Shown here: piece by piece, positions 1-7,067 of the stretch
Position numbering within the stretch: the stretch's first letter is position 1
Layout: every line of letters begins with the position of its first letter
DNA from: CAIVAT01 sp037139855
GTDB lineage: Bacteria; Bacteroidota; Bacteroidia; Bacteroidales; FEN-979
Direction of reading: 5' to 3'
DNA length: 9,499 nucleotides
Assembly: GCA_037139855.1 (NCBI GenBank)
Contig: JBAXFM010000210.1
Location: forward strand, 1-9,499
Position numbers and translations under genes: made by a program
Notes under the pieces: model-generated
Told to the model about the DNA's origin: nothing
Database searches by the model: none
What the model saw: the letters and a program-made list of their open reading frames with translations, nothing else

Positions 1-41
1 CCAAAAAAAACTCACCCCGGATGGGGCTCGTAAAAATGTTC

Positions 42-49
42 TAACTTTG
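42..49 (+). promoter_or_regulatory. Bacteroidota -7 promoter element for the peptidase-ABC operon
   Basis: TAACTTTG matches the Bacteroidota sigma-ABfr -7 consensus TAnnTTTG exactly and lies 19 bases before the peptidase ATG. Transcription would begin near position 55, leaving a leader of only about 14 bases. No TTG is found at the usual 17-23 base spacing upstream, so the -33 half is missing or degenerate. The leader is A-rich (ATCAAAAACC) without a Shine-Dalgarno sequence, as is common in this phylum. Confidence 0.6.
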
Positions 50-68
50 AACTATTAAATCAAAAACC

Positions 69-2474
69 ATGAAAAAAGTAATTCCCTTCATGCTGATGTT
101 TGCAGCAACCACCATTTTTGCTCAGACAAATTATCAGTTACCGCCAAAAGAAATCCTGGAACTGGCCGATGTTAAAACGCCACCCCAAACCTCCATCAGC
201 CGTAACAACACCTGGCTGCTGTTGCTTGAGCGGCCACTTTATAAAACTCTGGAGGAACTTGCAGAACCCGAGTTAAAACTTGCCGGTTTGCGCATGAATC
301 CTGAAAATTTCAATGTTTCAAGGAGTTCTTTTTACACGAGCCTGACAATACAGAAACTAAGCGATGCAAAACCCATCACTTTGAAAAACATGCCCCAGCC
401 ACTCATGGCGCAATATGTACAGATTTCGCCCAATGAAAATTATTGTTCATTTGTACAGGTCAACCCGTCCAAACTAAGCCTGTGGGTGATCGACCTGAAA
501 ACCGGCGAGGCGAATATGATCCTGCCGGAAGGGTTAAATGCCACCATGGGGAGTCCGTATCAATGGAGCAACGATGAAAGTTTTCTCTACTGCAAGTGGA
601 AAGGGGACAAGATGAAACTGTCGGTAAAGGATGAACTTCCGAAGGGACCATCCACCCAGGATGCCACCGGGGTAAAAGCGCCTGCCCGCACTTTCCAGGA
701 TCTGTTGCGAAACAAACAGGATGAAGCCAAATTTGATCATTATGCAGGCGCTTCAGTGCTTAAAGTTTCTGTTGACGGGCAAAAAAGAACCCCGCTATTG
801 CCTGAAGGAATTTACAAAATGATCGCTTTTTCTCCCGATGGGAAATATATCCTCACAGAGGAGGTGGTGCAACCATACAGCTATGCACTCACTTACTTTT
901 CTTTTTCAAGCAGGTTCAATGTGTATGACCAAAATGGCAACCCGCTTATTAAATTTTACAACCGGCCCCTGCAGGACAAGGTGCCAATCAACTTTGATGC
1001 CGTTGAAGCAGGAAAAAGAAATATTTACTGGAGAAGTGACAAACCATCCACCCTTTACTGGTGTGAAGCTCCCGACGGAGGTGATCCTGCGGTGGCAGCC
1101 GACTACCGTGACCAGTTGTGGCAAAGCGATTTTCCCTTTATGAAAAGCTCTCCGGTATGTAAGCTAAAAAACCGGTTCAGTGGCATCGTTTTCGGGAAAG
1201 ATGACCTGGCCATCGTAACTGATTATTGGTGGAAAAACCGCAACACCAGGACCTGTATCATCAATCCTTCGATGGAAAACCAGGATCCAAAAGTAATCTA
1301 CGATCTTTCGAGTGAAGATCTCTATGCCGACCCCGGAAGTTTTGTGACAACTTACAATGAATACAACAAGCCAGTACTCCAATTCAGCAAAAACGGGAAA
1401 TCCCTGTTTTTGGAAGGTGAAGGTTATTCCCCTGATGGAAACCGGCCTTTCATTGATGCCTTTGATCTGAACACAATGAAAACAGAGCGTTTATGGCGGG
1501 CAGACGGAAAAACCACCTACGAGAGCATCCTCCGGGTGGTAGATGTGGAGAAAAAACTGGCCATCACCAGTATTGAAAGTCCGAAGATTTACCCCAACCT
1601 GTACCTCCGGGATTATAGCACTGAGAAGGCGCCAAAACAAATAACTTTCCGGGAAAATCCATACAAATCACTCATGGATATCAGCAAGCAAAAAATTTAT
1701 TATAAAAGAAAGGATGGCGTTGACTTGTCGGCAACCCTGTATCTTCCGGCAGGTTATGACAAGGTAAAAAATGGTCCCCTGCCTATGCTCATGGATGCCT
1801 ATCCCCTGGAATATAAAGACGATAAGACAGCAGGACAAGTGAAGGAATCCCCGTTTACTTTTATAAGCATAAACTGGGCCTCTCCCCTGTTCTGGGTCAA
1901 CCGTGGCTATGCCATTCTCCAGGATGCAGAATTTCCGATCATTGGGAAAGGCAGTGAAGAACCCAACGACACCTATATTGAACAACTGGTGGCTGATGCA
2001 GCAGCGGCAATAAACACGGTTGATTCCATGGGTGTGGTGGATAAAAACCGTTGTGCCGTCATGGGGCATTCCTATGGCGCTTTTATGACAGCAAACCTGC
2101 TTGCACATTCCGACCTGTTTGCTGCCGGCATTGCCCGCAGCGGTGCTTATAACCGAACGTTAACGCCCTTTGGCTTTCAGTCGGAAGAGCGAACCTACTG
2201 GCAGGCGCCGGATGTTTACAATAAAATGTCGCCTTTCAGTTATGCGGATAAAATAAAACTGCCTCTCTTGCTGATCCATGGCGATGCCGACAACAACCCG
2301 GGCACGTTTACGTTACAAAGCGAACGACTTTTCCAGGCAATCAAGGGGAATGGTGGAAAAGCAAGGCTGGTACTGTTGCCTTTTGAAAGTCATGGCTACG
2401 CTGCCCGGGAAAACATCCTGCACATGCTGTGGGAGATGGATACATGGCTTGACAAATATGTGAAGGGAAAATAA
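69..2474 (+). CDS. Exported S9-family serine peptidase, glutamyl endopeptidase-like (S9D)
   Basis: This 801-residue protein is predicted to cleave peptides in the periplasm or outside the cell by the alpha/beta-hydrolase mechanism of prolyl oligopeptidases. It opens with a signal peptide (MKKVIPFMLMFAATTIFAQ). Residues of about 25-560 would form the N-terminal beta-propeller and about 570-801 the catalytic domain. The nucleophile is Ser668 in GHSYGA, Asp741 lies in HGDADNNPG, and His775 in ESHGYAARE. From memory, the ELAEPELKLAGLR and SSFYT motifs near the N terminus, plus ARSGAYNRTLTPFGFQ and ESHGYAAREN near the C terminus, match the plant chloroplast glutamyl endopeptidase group more closely than DPP4 or classical prolyl oligopeptidase. 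Cleavage after glutamate is therefore an inference from family. Its TAA overlaps the ATG of the following ABC exporter by one base (TAATG), which implies a shared transcript and coupled translation. The ATG is chosen because it begins the signal peptide and follows a -7 box. Confidence 0.93.
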   Translation: MKKVIPFMLMFAATTIFAQTNYQLPPKEILELADVKTPPQTSISRNNTWLLLLERPLYKTLEELAEPELKLAGLRMNPENFNVSRSSFYTSLTIQKLSDAKPITLKNMPQPLMAQYVQISPNENYCSFVQVNPSKLSLWVIDLKTGEANMILPEGLNATMGSPYQWSNDESFLYCKWKGDKMKLSVKDELPKGPSTQDATGVKAPARTFQDLLRNKQDEAKFDHYAGASVLKVSVDGQKRTPLLPEGIYKMIAFSPDGKYILTEEVVQPYSYALTYFSFSSRFNVYDQNGNPLIKFYNRPLQDKVPINFDAVEAGKRNIYWRSDKPSTLYWCEAPDGGDPAVAADYRDQLWQSDFPFMKSSPVCKLKNRFSGIVFGKDDLAIVTDYWWKNRNTRTCIINPSMENQDPKVIYDLSSEDLYADPGSFVTTYNEYNKPVLQFSKNGKSLFLEGEGYSPDGNRPFIDAFDLNTMKTERLWRADGKTTYESILRVVDVEKKLAITSIESPKIYPNLYLRDYSTEKAPKQITFRENPYKSLMDISKQKIYYKRKDGVDLSATLYLPAGYDKVKNGPLPMLMDAYPLEYKDDKTAGQVKESPFTFISINWASPLFWVNRGYAILQDAEFPIIGKGSEEPNDTYIEQLVADAAAAINTVDSMGVVDKNRCAVMGHSYGAFMTANLLAHSDLFAAGIARSGAYNRTLTPFGFQSEERTYWQAPDVYNKMSPFSYADKIKLPLLLIHGDADNNPGTFTLQSERLFQAIKGNGGKARLVLLPFESHGYAARENILHMLWEMDTWLDKYVKGK

Positions 2475-4243
2475 TGGAGGAGCAAAAAAAGAAAATCACC
2501 CTTTCAGGCTTACAAGAGCTTTTTAAGCTGTACAGCTACATCAAACCCTATAAATATGAATATGCGCTGGGCCTGTTATTCCTGCTGGGGTCGAGCGGGG
2601 CAAGCCTGGCTTTTCCGAAACTGCTGGGCGAACTGGTCGACCTGGGCAACCAGGGAAAACTGGCACAGGAGATTAACCGCATTGCACTGATCCTGGTTGC
2701 GGTACTGATCGTTCAGTCGGTCTGCTCCTATTTCCGGATTTACCTGTTCGTTCATGTTGCAGAAAAAACCCTGGCCGATCTGCGTCAAAGCACTTTCAAC
2801 CACCTCATTCGCCTGCCGATGAAGTTTTTTCAACATCGCAGGGTTGGTGAGCTTAACAGCCGGATTTCATCCGACATCACGTTGTTGCAGGATGCCTTGA
2901 CCAGCACCCTGGCTGAATTTCTGCGTCAGCTGATCATCATCATCGGCGGGGTGAGCCTGTTGATGGTGACTTCTTTGAAACTAACTCTTTTCATGCTGGC
3001 AATCGTTCCGGTCATCATGATCCTGACCGTGTTTTTCGGACGGTACATCCGTAAATTAAGCAAACAGGCGCAAAGCCAGGTGGCCGATTCAAATACCATA
3101 GTAGAGGAAACGTTACAGGGCATTCAAAGTGTGAAGGCTTTCACCAATGAATTTTTCGAAATGGCCCGTTACCGCGTCAAAACCATTGATATTGCACAAA
3201 CGGGTATTAAGAACGGCAAGTTACGCGGGGCTTTCTCCTCCTTTACGATCCTGGGGCTCTTTGGCGCCATGGTGGCGGTGATATGGAAAGGGTCGGCATT
3301 ACTGGCGGCAGGGGAACTGGCTACCGGAGAACTCTTCTCGTTTGTAATTTATTCCATGTTCATCGGGGGTACCATTGGAGGAATGGCCGATGTGTTTGCA
3401 CGTGTACAGAAATTCATCGGCGCAACAGAAGATTTGCTGGAAATCTTTAATGAACCGGAGGAACCAGTGGAAGAAATTTCGCAACTCCTGCCTGAACAGG
3501 TACTGCATGGGAGTATTCGTTTCGATCAGGTCTCCTTTTACTACCCTACCCGTCCCGACATGCAGGTACTCACTCATCTGAGCGTAATCATCAAACCCGA
3601 CACCCTTGTTGCATTGGTGGGGCCAAGTGGCGCGGGGAAATCTACTTTTGTATCATTATTACTCAGACTGTATGATCCTGTTGCCGGACAAATCCTGTTC
3701 GATGAAAAGGAGAGCCAAAGAATACCGCTGTCTGCCCTGCGCAGCCAGATGGCCATTGTTCCACAGGACATTTTTCTTTTCGGGGGTTCAATCCGTGAAA
3801 ATATAGCTTATGGAAAACCTGGCGCTACTGATGATATGATCGTTGACGCTGCGAAAAAAGCAAATGCCTGGGAATTTATCAGCCAGTTTCCTGACGGATT
3901 GAATACCCTGGTAGGAGAGCGTGGAACACAACTTTCGGGCGGACAGCGCCAGCGCATTGCCATTGCCCGGGCTGTGTTGAAAAATCCAAAAATACTCATC
4001 CTTGATGAGGCCACCTCTTCCCTTGACTCTGAATCAGAGCGGCTGGTGCAGGATGCCCTCGAAAAACTGATGAAGGGACGCACCTCTATTGTCATTGCAC
4101 ACCGGCTGTCAACCATCCGGCAGGCCGACCACATCCTGGTGCTTGACAATGGCAGAATTGTTGAGCAAGGCACACACGACCAACTTTTACAGGTAGCAGA
4201 TGGATTATACAGAAATCTCAGCGATTTGCAGTTTGCCGGCTAA
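2474..4243 (+). CDS. Half-size ABC exporter, fused permease and ATPase (ABCB/MsbA-like)
   Basis: The 589-residue protein is a type IV (exporter-fold) ABC half-transporter that should work as a homodimer in the inner membrane; the substrate cannot be read from sequence. Residues of about 25-305 hold the hydrophobic helices, with clear segments near 27-50, 66-90, 145-190 and 250-300. The ATPase domain follows with all motifs intact: A-loop Tyr356 or Tyr357, Walker A GPSGAGKST at 383-391 (Lys389), Q-loop Gln431, signature LSGGQ at 487-491, Walker B ending LDE at 510-512, D-loop SSLD, and H-loop His543. Length is normal for the family. The start ATG overlaps the stop of the peptidase gene as TAATG, and a weak Shine-Dalgarno-like GAAGGG lies six bases upstream inside the peptidase coding region. 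The pairing suggests export or handling of a peptide or related molecule, but that rests on context alone. Lipid or drug export is equally compatible with the sequence. Confidence 0.95.
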   Translation: MEEQKKKITLSGLQELFKLYSYIKPYKYEYALGLLFLLGSSGASLAFPKLLGELVDLGNQGKLAQEINRIALILVAVLIVQSVCSYFRIYLFVHVAEKTLADLRQSTFNHLIRLPMKFFQHRRVGELNSRISSDITLLQDALTSTLAEFLRQLIIIIGGVSLLMVTSLKLTLFMLAIVPVIMILTVFFGRYIRKLSKQAQSQVADSNTIVEETLQGIQSVKAFTNEFFEMARYRVKTIDIAQTGIKNGKLRGAFSSFTILGLFGAMVAVIWKGSALLAAGELATGELFSFVIYSMFIGGTIGGMADVFARVQKFIGATEDLLEIFNEPEEPVEEISQLLPEQVLHGSIRFDQVSFYYPTRPDMQVLTHLSVIIKPDTLVALVGPSGAGKSTFVSLLLRLYDPVAGQILFDEKESQRIPLSALRSQMAIVPQDIFLFGGSIRENIAYGKPGATDDMIVDAAKKANAWEFISQFPDGLNTLVGERGTQLSGGQRQRIAIARAVLKNPKILILDEATSSLDSESERLVQDALEKLMKGRTSIVIAHRLSTIRQADHILVLDNGRIVEQGTHDQLLQVADGLYRNLSDLQFAG

Positions 4244-4283
4244 CCATAAACTCAAAATCACAAACCATACTCCTAAAAGGACC

Positions 4284-4313
4284 ATTGGAAAATTTACCGT
4301 CCAATTGTTACCG
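4284..4313. repeat. Small inverted and direct repeats just upstream of the sensor-kinase -7 box
   Basis: Two short repeats are interlaced here. ATTGGA (4284-4289) is the exact reverse complement of TCCAAT (4300-4305). TTACCG occurs twice in direct orientation (4294-4299 and 4308-4313), with starts 14 bases apart. They lie directly upstream of the predicted promoter and could bind a regulator, possibly the adjacent response regulator acting on its own operon. The arms are only six bases, so chance is a real alternative, and the 14-base period is not the roughly two-turn spacing known for LytTR sites. Confidence 0.25.
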
Positions 4314-4330
4314 CATATTTAATAGTTTTG
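4305..4330 (+). promoter_or_regulatory. Promoter of the sensor kinase-response regulator operon
   Basis: TAGTTTTG at 4323-4330 is an exact TAnnTTTG -7 element. The nearest TTG (4305-4307) gives a 15-base spacer, shorter than the usual 17-23, so the -33 part is weak. Transcription would start near 4336, giving a leader of about 22 bases before the ATG at 4358. The box lies 80 bases after the ABC exporter stop, with no recognisable terminator between, so readthrough from the upstream operon is also possible. Confidence 0.55.
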
Positions 4331-4357
4331 CATGTTTTCAAATTTTCTATCATCTGT

Positions 4358-6298
4358 ATGTTTAAACAGAGACAATTATTTTTCCTATTTATTTTGGTAT
4401 GTTTTTTCGATGGCATCGCCTTTGGAAATCAGAATGACTCCATCAGGATTCTGGAACAGATGCTTTCCGGAAAGCTGCCGGATACGGCGAGGTTAAATAC
4501 CCTGATAAGGCTGTCTGACTTATGCATGGCAAACAATACCATGCGCAATTTGGGAGAGGTTTACATTGCTAAAGCGATGGAATTTACCCACGAAAAAAAA
4601 CTGCCTGTTCCTTATCGTTTACGATGGTTGCATGCCATGCTGCTGCAATCGCATCAAATGCAAAAAAAAGCTGTAGAAGAAATGGAAACCGTGATCAGCT
4701 ACCTGGAAGGAATCAACAATTTCCAGGAAGCCGCAGAAGCGAGAAATTACATGGCCACGATTGTGTTTTTCGCAGGTCAGTTTAACGAAAGCATTGACCT
4801 ATATCAGAAAAACATCTCCATCGCACGGGAAAAACACTTAAAAACAATCATTCCGAAAGCCTACCAGGGCATTGCCAATGTGTATGGTCAAACGCAAAGA
4901 AACCTGGAGCAGAAAAAATATATGTTGTTGTTCCTTGACGAGGCCAGAAAAGAAAACAACCCTGAATTAACTGCTCAGGCATGTTTCAGAACGGGAACAG
5001 TTATCATGTTTCTCGATAGTAATCTGAAGGTCGTCATGCCATATCTTCAGGAATCACTGAAAATCAGAAAATCCCTCAACGATTCTCTGGCAGTGATGAC
5101 AACCCTCAATATGATCGGATGGTTTTATTATTTAAAACACGAACCCGACTCTTCACTGCACTATTATCTACAGTCAATCACCTTTTGTTCAATATCGAAC
5201 ATCGCAGGCTTTGCGAAGCCATATGAAAATATCGGCACCATTTACAGGGACAAAAAAGAATACAGCAAAGCCTTGTATTATTATAACTTGTGTGAGCATT
5301 ATGCTAAAAAAACAAGAGATTTCTACATTTTAGCAGGATTGTACAAGGACATGAGCGAAATGTACATTACCCGGGGTGATTACAAAATGGCCTATAACTA
5401 CCATGTTGCATTTAAAAATTCAAACGACTCACTGAACGCGGGAAAATACCTTGAAGGACTTGGCTATGCCCGTGCAAAGTTTGACACTGAGGCCAAAGAG
5501 AAGGAGCTGCAACTGCTCAACCTGAAACTTGCACAACACAAATATTTCGCCTGGGGAATTGCCGGATTCATTCTGCTTTTACTCATCATTGGCTTTTTAC
5601 TGTATTTCCAGTCTAAATTGGCTTCAAAGCGAAAGATCAGCGAGATGAATAACAAGTTGTCGGAAATCACCCATGCAAATCTGCGTCAGCAGATGAATCC
5701 GCACTTTATTTTCAACACCCTGAATTCGATCCAGTACTACATGTACCAGCATGATAAAATCGCCACAAACAATTATCTCACAAAGTTTTCACGGCTGATC
5801 CGGAAAATTCTTGAGAATTCACAACACAACCTCGTACCACTGAAGGATGAGCTTGATGTTATCCAATTATACCTTGAGCTTGAAACTCTGCGGTTTAAAG
5901 AAAAATTCACCTTTGAAATCATCATCGATGAAGAGATAGATACCCTGACTTACAAGATTCCAACCATGCTGATCCAGCCTTATGTGGAAAACGCTGTTTG
6001 TCATGGACTTATCAATAAACCTGACAACGGATTGCTAACTGTCCAAATGCGGTTGTGTGATCACCATATTTGCTGCACAATAGAAGATAACGGCATTGGA
6101 AGAGAGGCTGCCATGGAAATAAAAAGACATAATGACAGCCCCCACAGCTCACTGGGAACAAAAATCACCGAATCAAGGATCAACATTACCAATGCCCTTT
6201 ACGGAACCGACCTGAAGGTTATGTTCACCGATTTGAAAGATGGGAACAACAACCCCTGTGGTACCTATGTTGAACTTCAATTACCCCTGATGACATGA
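4358..6298 (+). CDS. TPR-containing sensor histidine kinase, LytS/YehU type
   Basis: This 646-residue protein is predicted to sense a signal in the periplasm, phosphorylate itself in the cytoplasm, and pass the phosphate to the regulator encoded next. A signal peptide (MFKQRQLFFLFILVCFFDG) is followed by tetratricopeptide-like helical repeats at about 35-370, such as KALYYYNLCEHYAKK. A short charged, probably coiled stretch precedes one membrane helix near 398-418 (WGIAGFILLLLIIGFLLYF). The kinase part begins with LRQQMNPHFIFNTLNSIQYY, where His449 is the expected phosphorylated residue of the His_kinase (PF06580) family. The ATP-binding part has the N box QPYVENAVCHGL (Asn545) and the G box EDNGIGRE (576-583). 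The reading frame extends upstream to a TTG at 4328, but that codon is part of the -7 box, whereas ATG 4358 gives a clean signal peptide. The stop overlaps the next gene by four bases (ATGA). The TPR array suggests protein or peptide binding; the ligand is unknown. Confidence 0.92.
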   Translation: MFKQRQLFFLFILVCFFDGIAFGNQNDSIRILEQMLSGKLPDTARLNTLIRLSDLCMANNTMRNLGEVYIAKAMEFTHEKKLPVPYRLRWLHAMLLQSHQMQKKAVEEMETVISYLEGINNFQEAAEARNYMATIVFFAGQFNESIDLYQKNISIAREKHLKTIIPKAYQGIANVYGQTQRNLEQKKYMLLFLDEARKENNPELTAQACFRTGTVIMFLDSNLKVVMPYLQESLKIRKSLNDSLAVMTTLNMIGWFYYLKHEPDSSLHYYLQSITFCSISNIAGFAKPYENIGTIYRDKKEYSKALYYYNLCEHYAKKTRDFYILAGLYKDMSEMYITRGDYKMAYNYHVAFKNSNDSLNAGKYLEGLGYARAKFDTEAKEKELQLLNLKLAQHKYFAWGIAGFILLLLIIGFLLYFQSKLASKRKISEMNNKLSEITHANLRQQMNPHFIFNTLNSIQYYMYQHDKIATNNYLTKFSRLIRKILENSQHNLVPLKDELDVIQLYLELETLRFKEKFTFEIIIDEEIDTLTYKIPTMLIQPYVENAVCHGLINKPDNGLLTVQMRLCDHHICCTIEDNGIGREAAMEIKRHNDSPHSSLGTKITESRINITNALYGTDLKVMFTDLKDGNNNPCGTYVELQLPLMT

Positions 6299-7056
6299 TA
6301 AAAACGTTGAAAACACTCATCGTGGATGATGAGTCCGATGCTGTAAATTTCATCCGCTCCATCATCCGGGAATATTGCCCGAAACTGGAGGTGATCGGTA
6401 CGGCACATTCGGTGATGGACGGGGTAAAATTTATCCTGGAACAGGAACCCGAACTGGTTTTCCTGGATGTGGAGATGCCACATGGAGGCGGGTTCGATTT
6501 GCTGGCCCACTTTCCTGAAAAATCGTTCGATGTGGTTTTTATCACTGCTTTCAACCAGTATGCCTTGCGGGCAATCAAATTCAGCGCGGTCGATTATATC
6601 CTGAAACCCATCAACATCAGCGAATTCATCGGGGCTGTTGATAAGGTGATCGATAAAAGATCCCATGCAGGCAACCAGAATGAAAATTATCAGGAATTGC
6701 TTGGAAACCTCCGGTCAGCCATGCCCATAAAACTGGCCATTCCCACTGCTGAAGGGATGGAATACCTCAATACAAAAGAAATTATCCGCATCGAGGCCGA
6801 TCGGAGCTATTGCTGGTTTCACCTCAACGACGGCAAAAAACACCTTGTGTCCAGAAACCTCAAAGAGTACCAGGACCTGTTAAGCGACCGGCATTTTTTC
6901 CGTCCCCACAATTCACACCTGATCAATCTTGAATTCGTTAAAAAATACGTGCGCCAGGAAGGCGGATACATTGAAATGACCGATGGTACACAAATCCCCA
7001 TTTCCCGGATTAAACGCGATCTGTTTCTGCAACAGATGGCGAAGCTGAGCAGCTAG
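6295..7056 (+). CDS. LytTR-family DNA-binding response regulator
   Basis: The 253-residue cytoplasmic protein is the expected partner of the preceding kinase. The receiver domain (about 1-125) has the acidic pair Asp11-Asp12, the phosphoacceptor Asp58 in LVFLDVEMP, Thr84 in VFITAF and Lys104 in YILKPI, so the phosphorylation site is complete. After a linker of about 25 residues, a LytTR DNA-binding domain (about 150-250) shows KEIIRIEADRSYCWFHL, FFRPHNSHLINLEFVKKY and a final PISRIKRDLF, all typical of the family. Its ATG overlaps the kinase TGA (ATGA), so the pair is translationally coupled. Proteins of this family bind paired direct repeats upstream of target genes. No convincing pair is visible in this window, so targets are unknown; the neighbouring FISUMP genes are candidates by proximity only. 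The gene ends 11 bases from the convergent FISUMP gene, leaving no room for a separate terminator. Confidence 0.95.
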   Translation: MIKTLKTLIVDDESDAVNFIRSIIREYCPKLEVIGTAHSVMDGVKFILEQEPELVFLDVEMPHGGGFDLLAHFPEKSFDVVFITAFNQYALRAIKFSAVDYILKPINISEFIGAVDKVIDKRSHAGNQNENYQELLGNLRSAMPIKLAIPTAEGMEYLNTKEIIRIEADRSYCWFHLNDGKKHLVSRNLKEYQDLLSDRHFFRPHNSHLINLEFVKKYVRQEGGYIEMTDGTQIPISRIKRDLFLQQMAKLSS

Positions 7057-7067
7057 CCTTTGAATTG

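Noticed and set aside
10..40. CCCC-GGAT-GGGG stem near the left edge as a terminator
   Set aside because: The stem is only four base pairs and has no T tract downstream on the plus strand. On the minus strand a T run does follow, but no minus-strand gene here would need it.
1668..2108. 146-codon open frame on the minus strand within the peptidase gene
   Set aside because: It lies fully opposite the strongly conserved catalytic domain, has no recognisable domain, and no promoter or start context; it is a by-product of the coding strand.
3808..4173. 121-codon open frame on the minus strand within the ABC ATPase
   Set aside because: It is opposite the signature, Walker B and H-loop motifs; composition is serine/arginine-rich as expected for a reverse-strand shadow.
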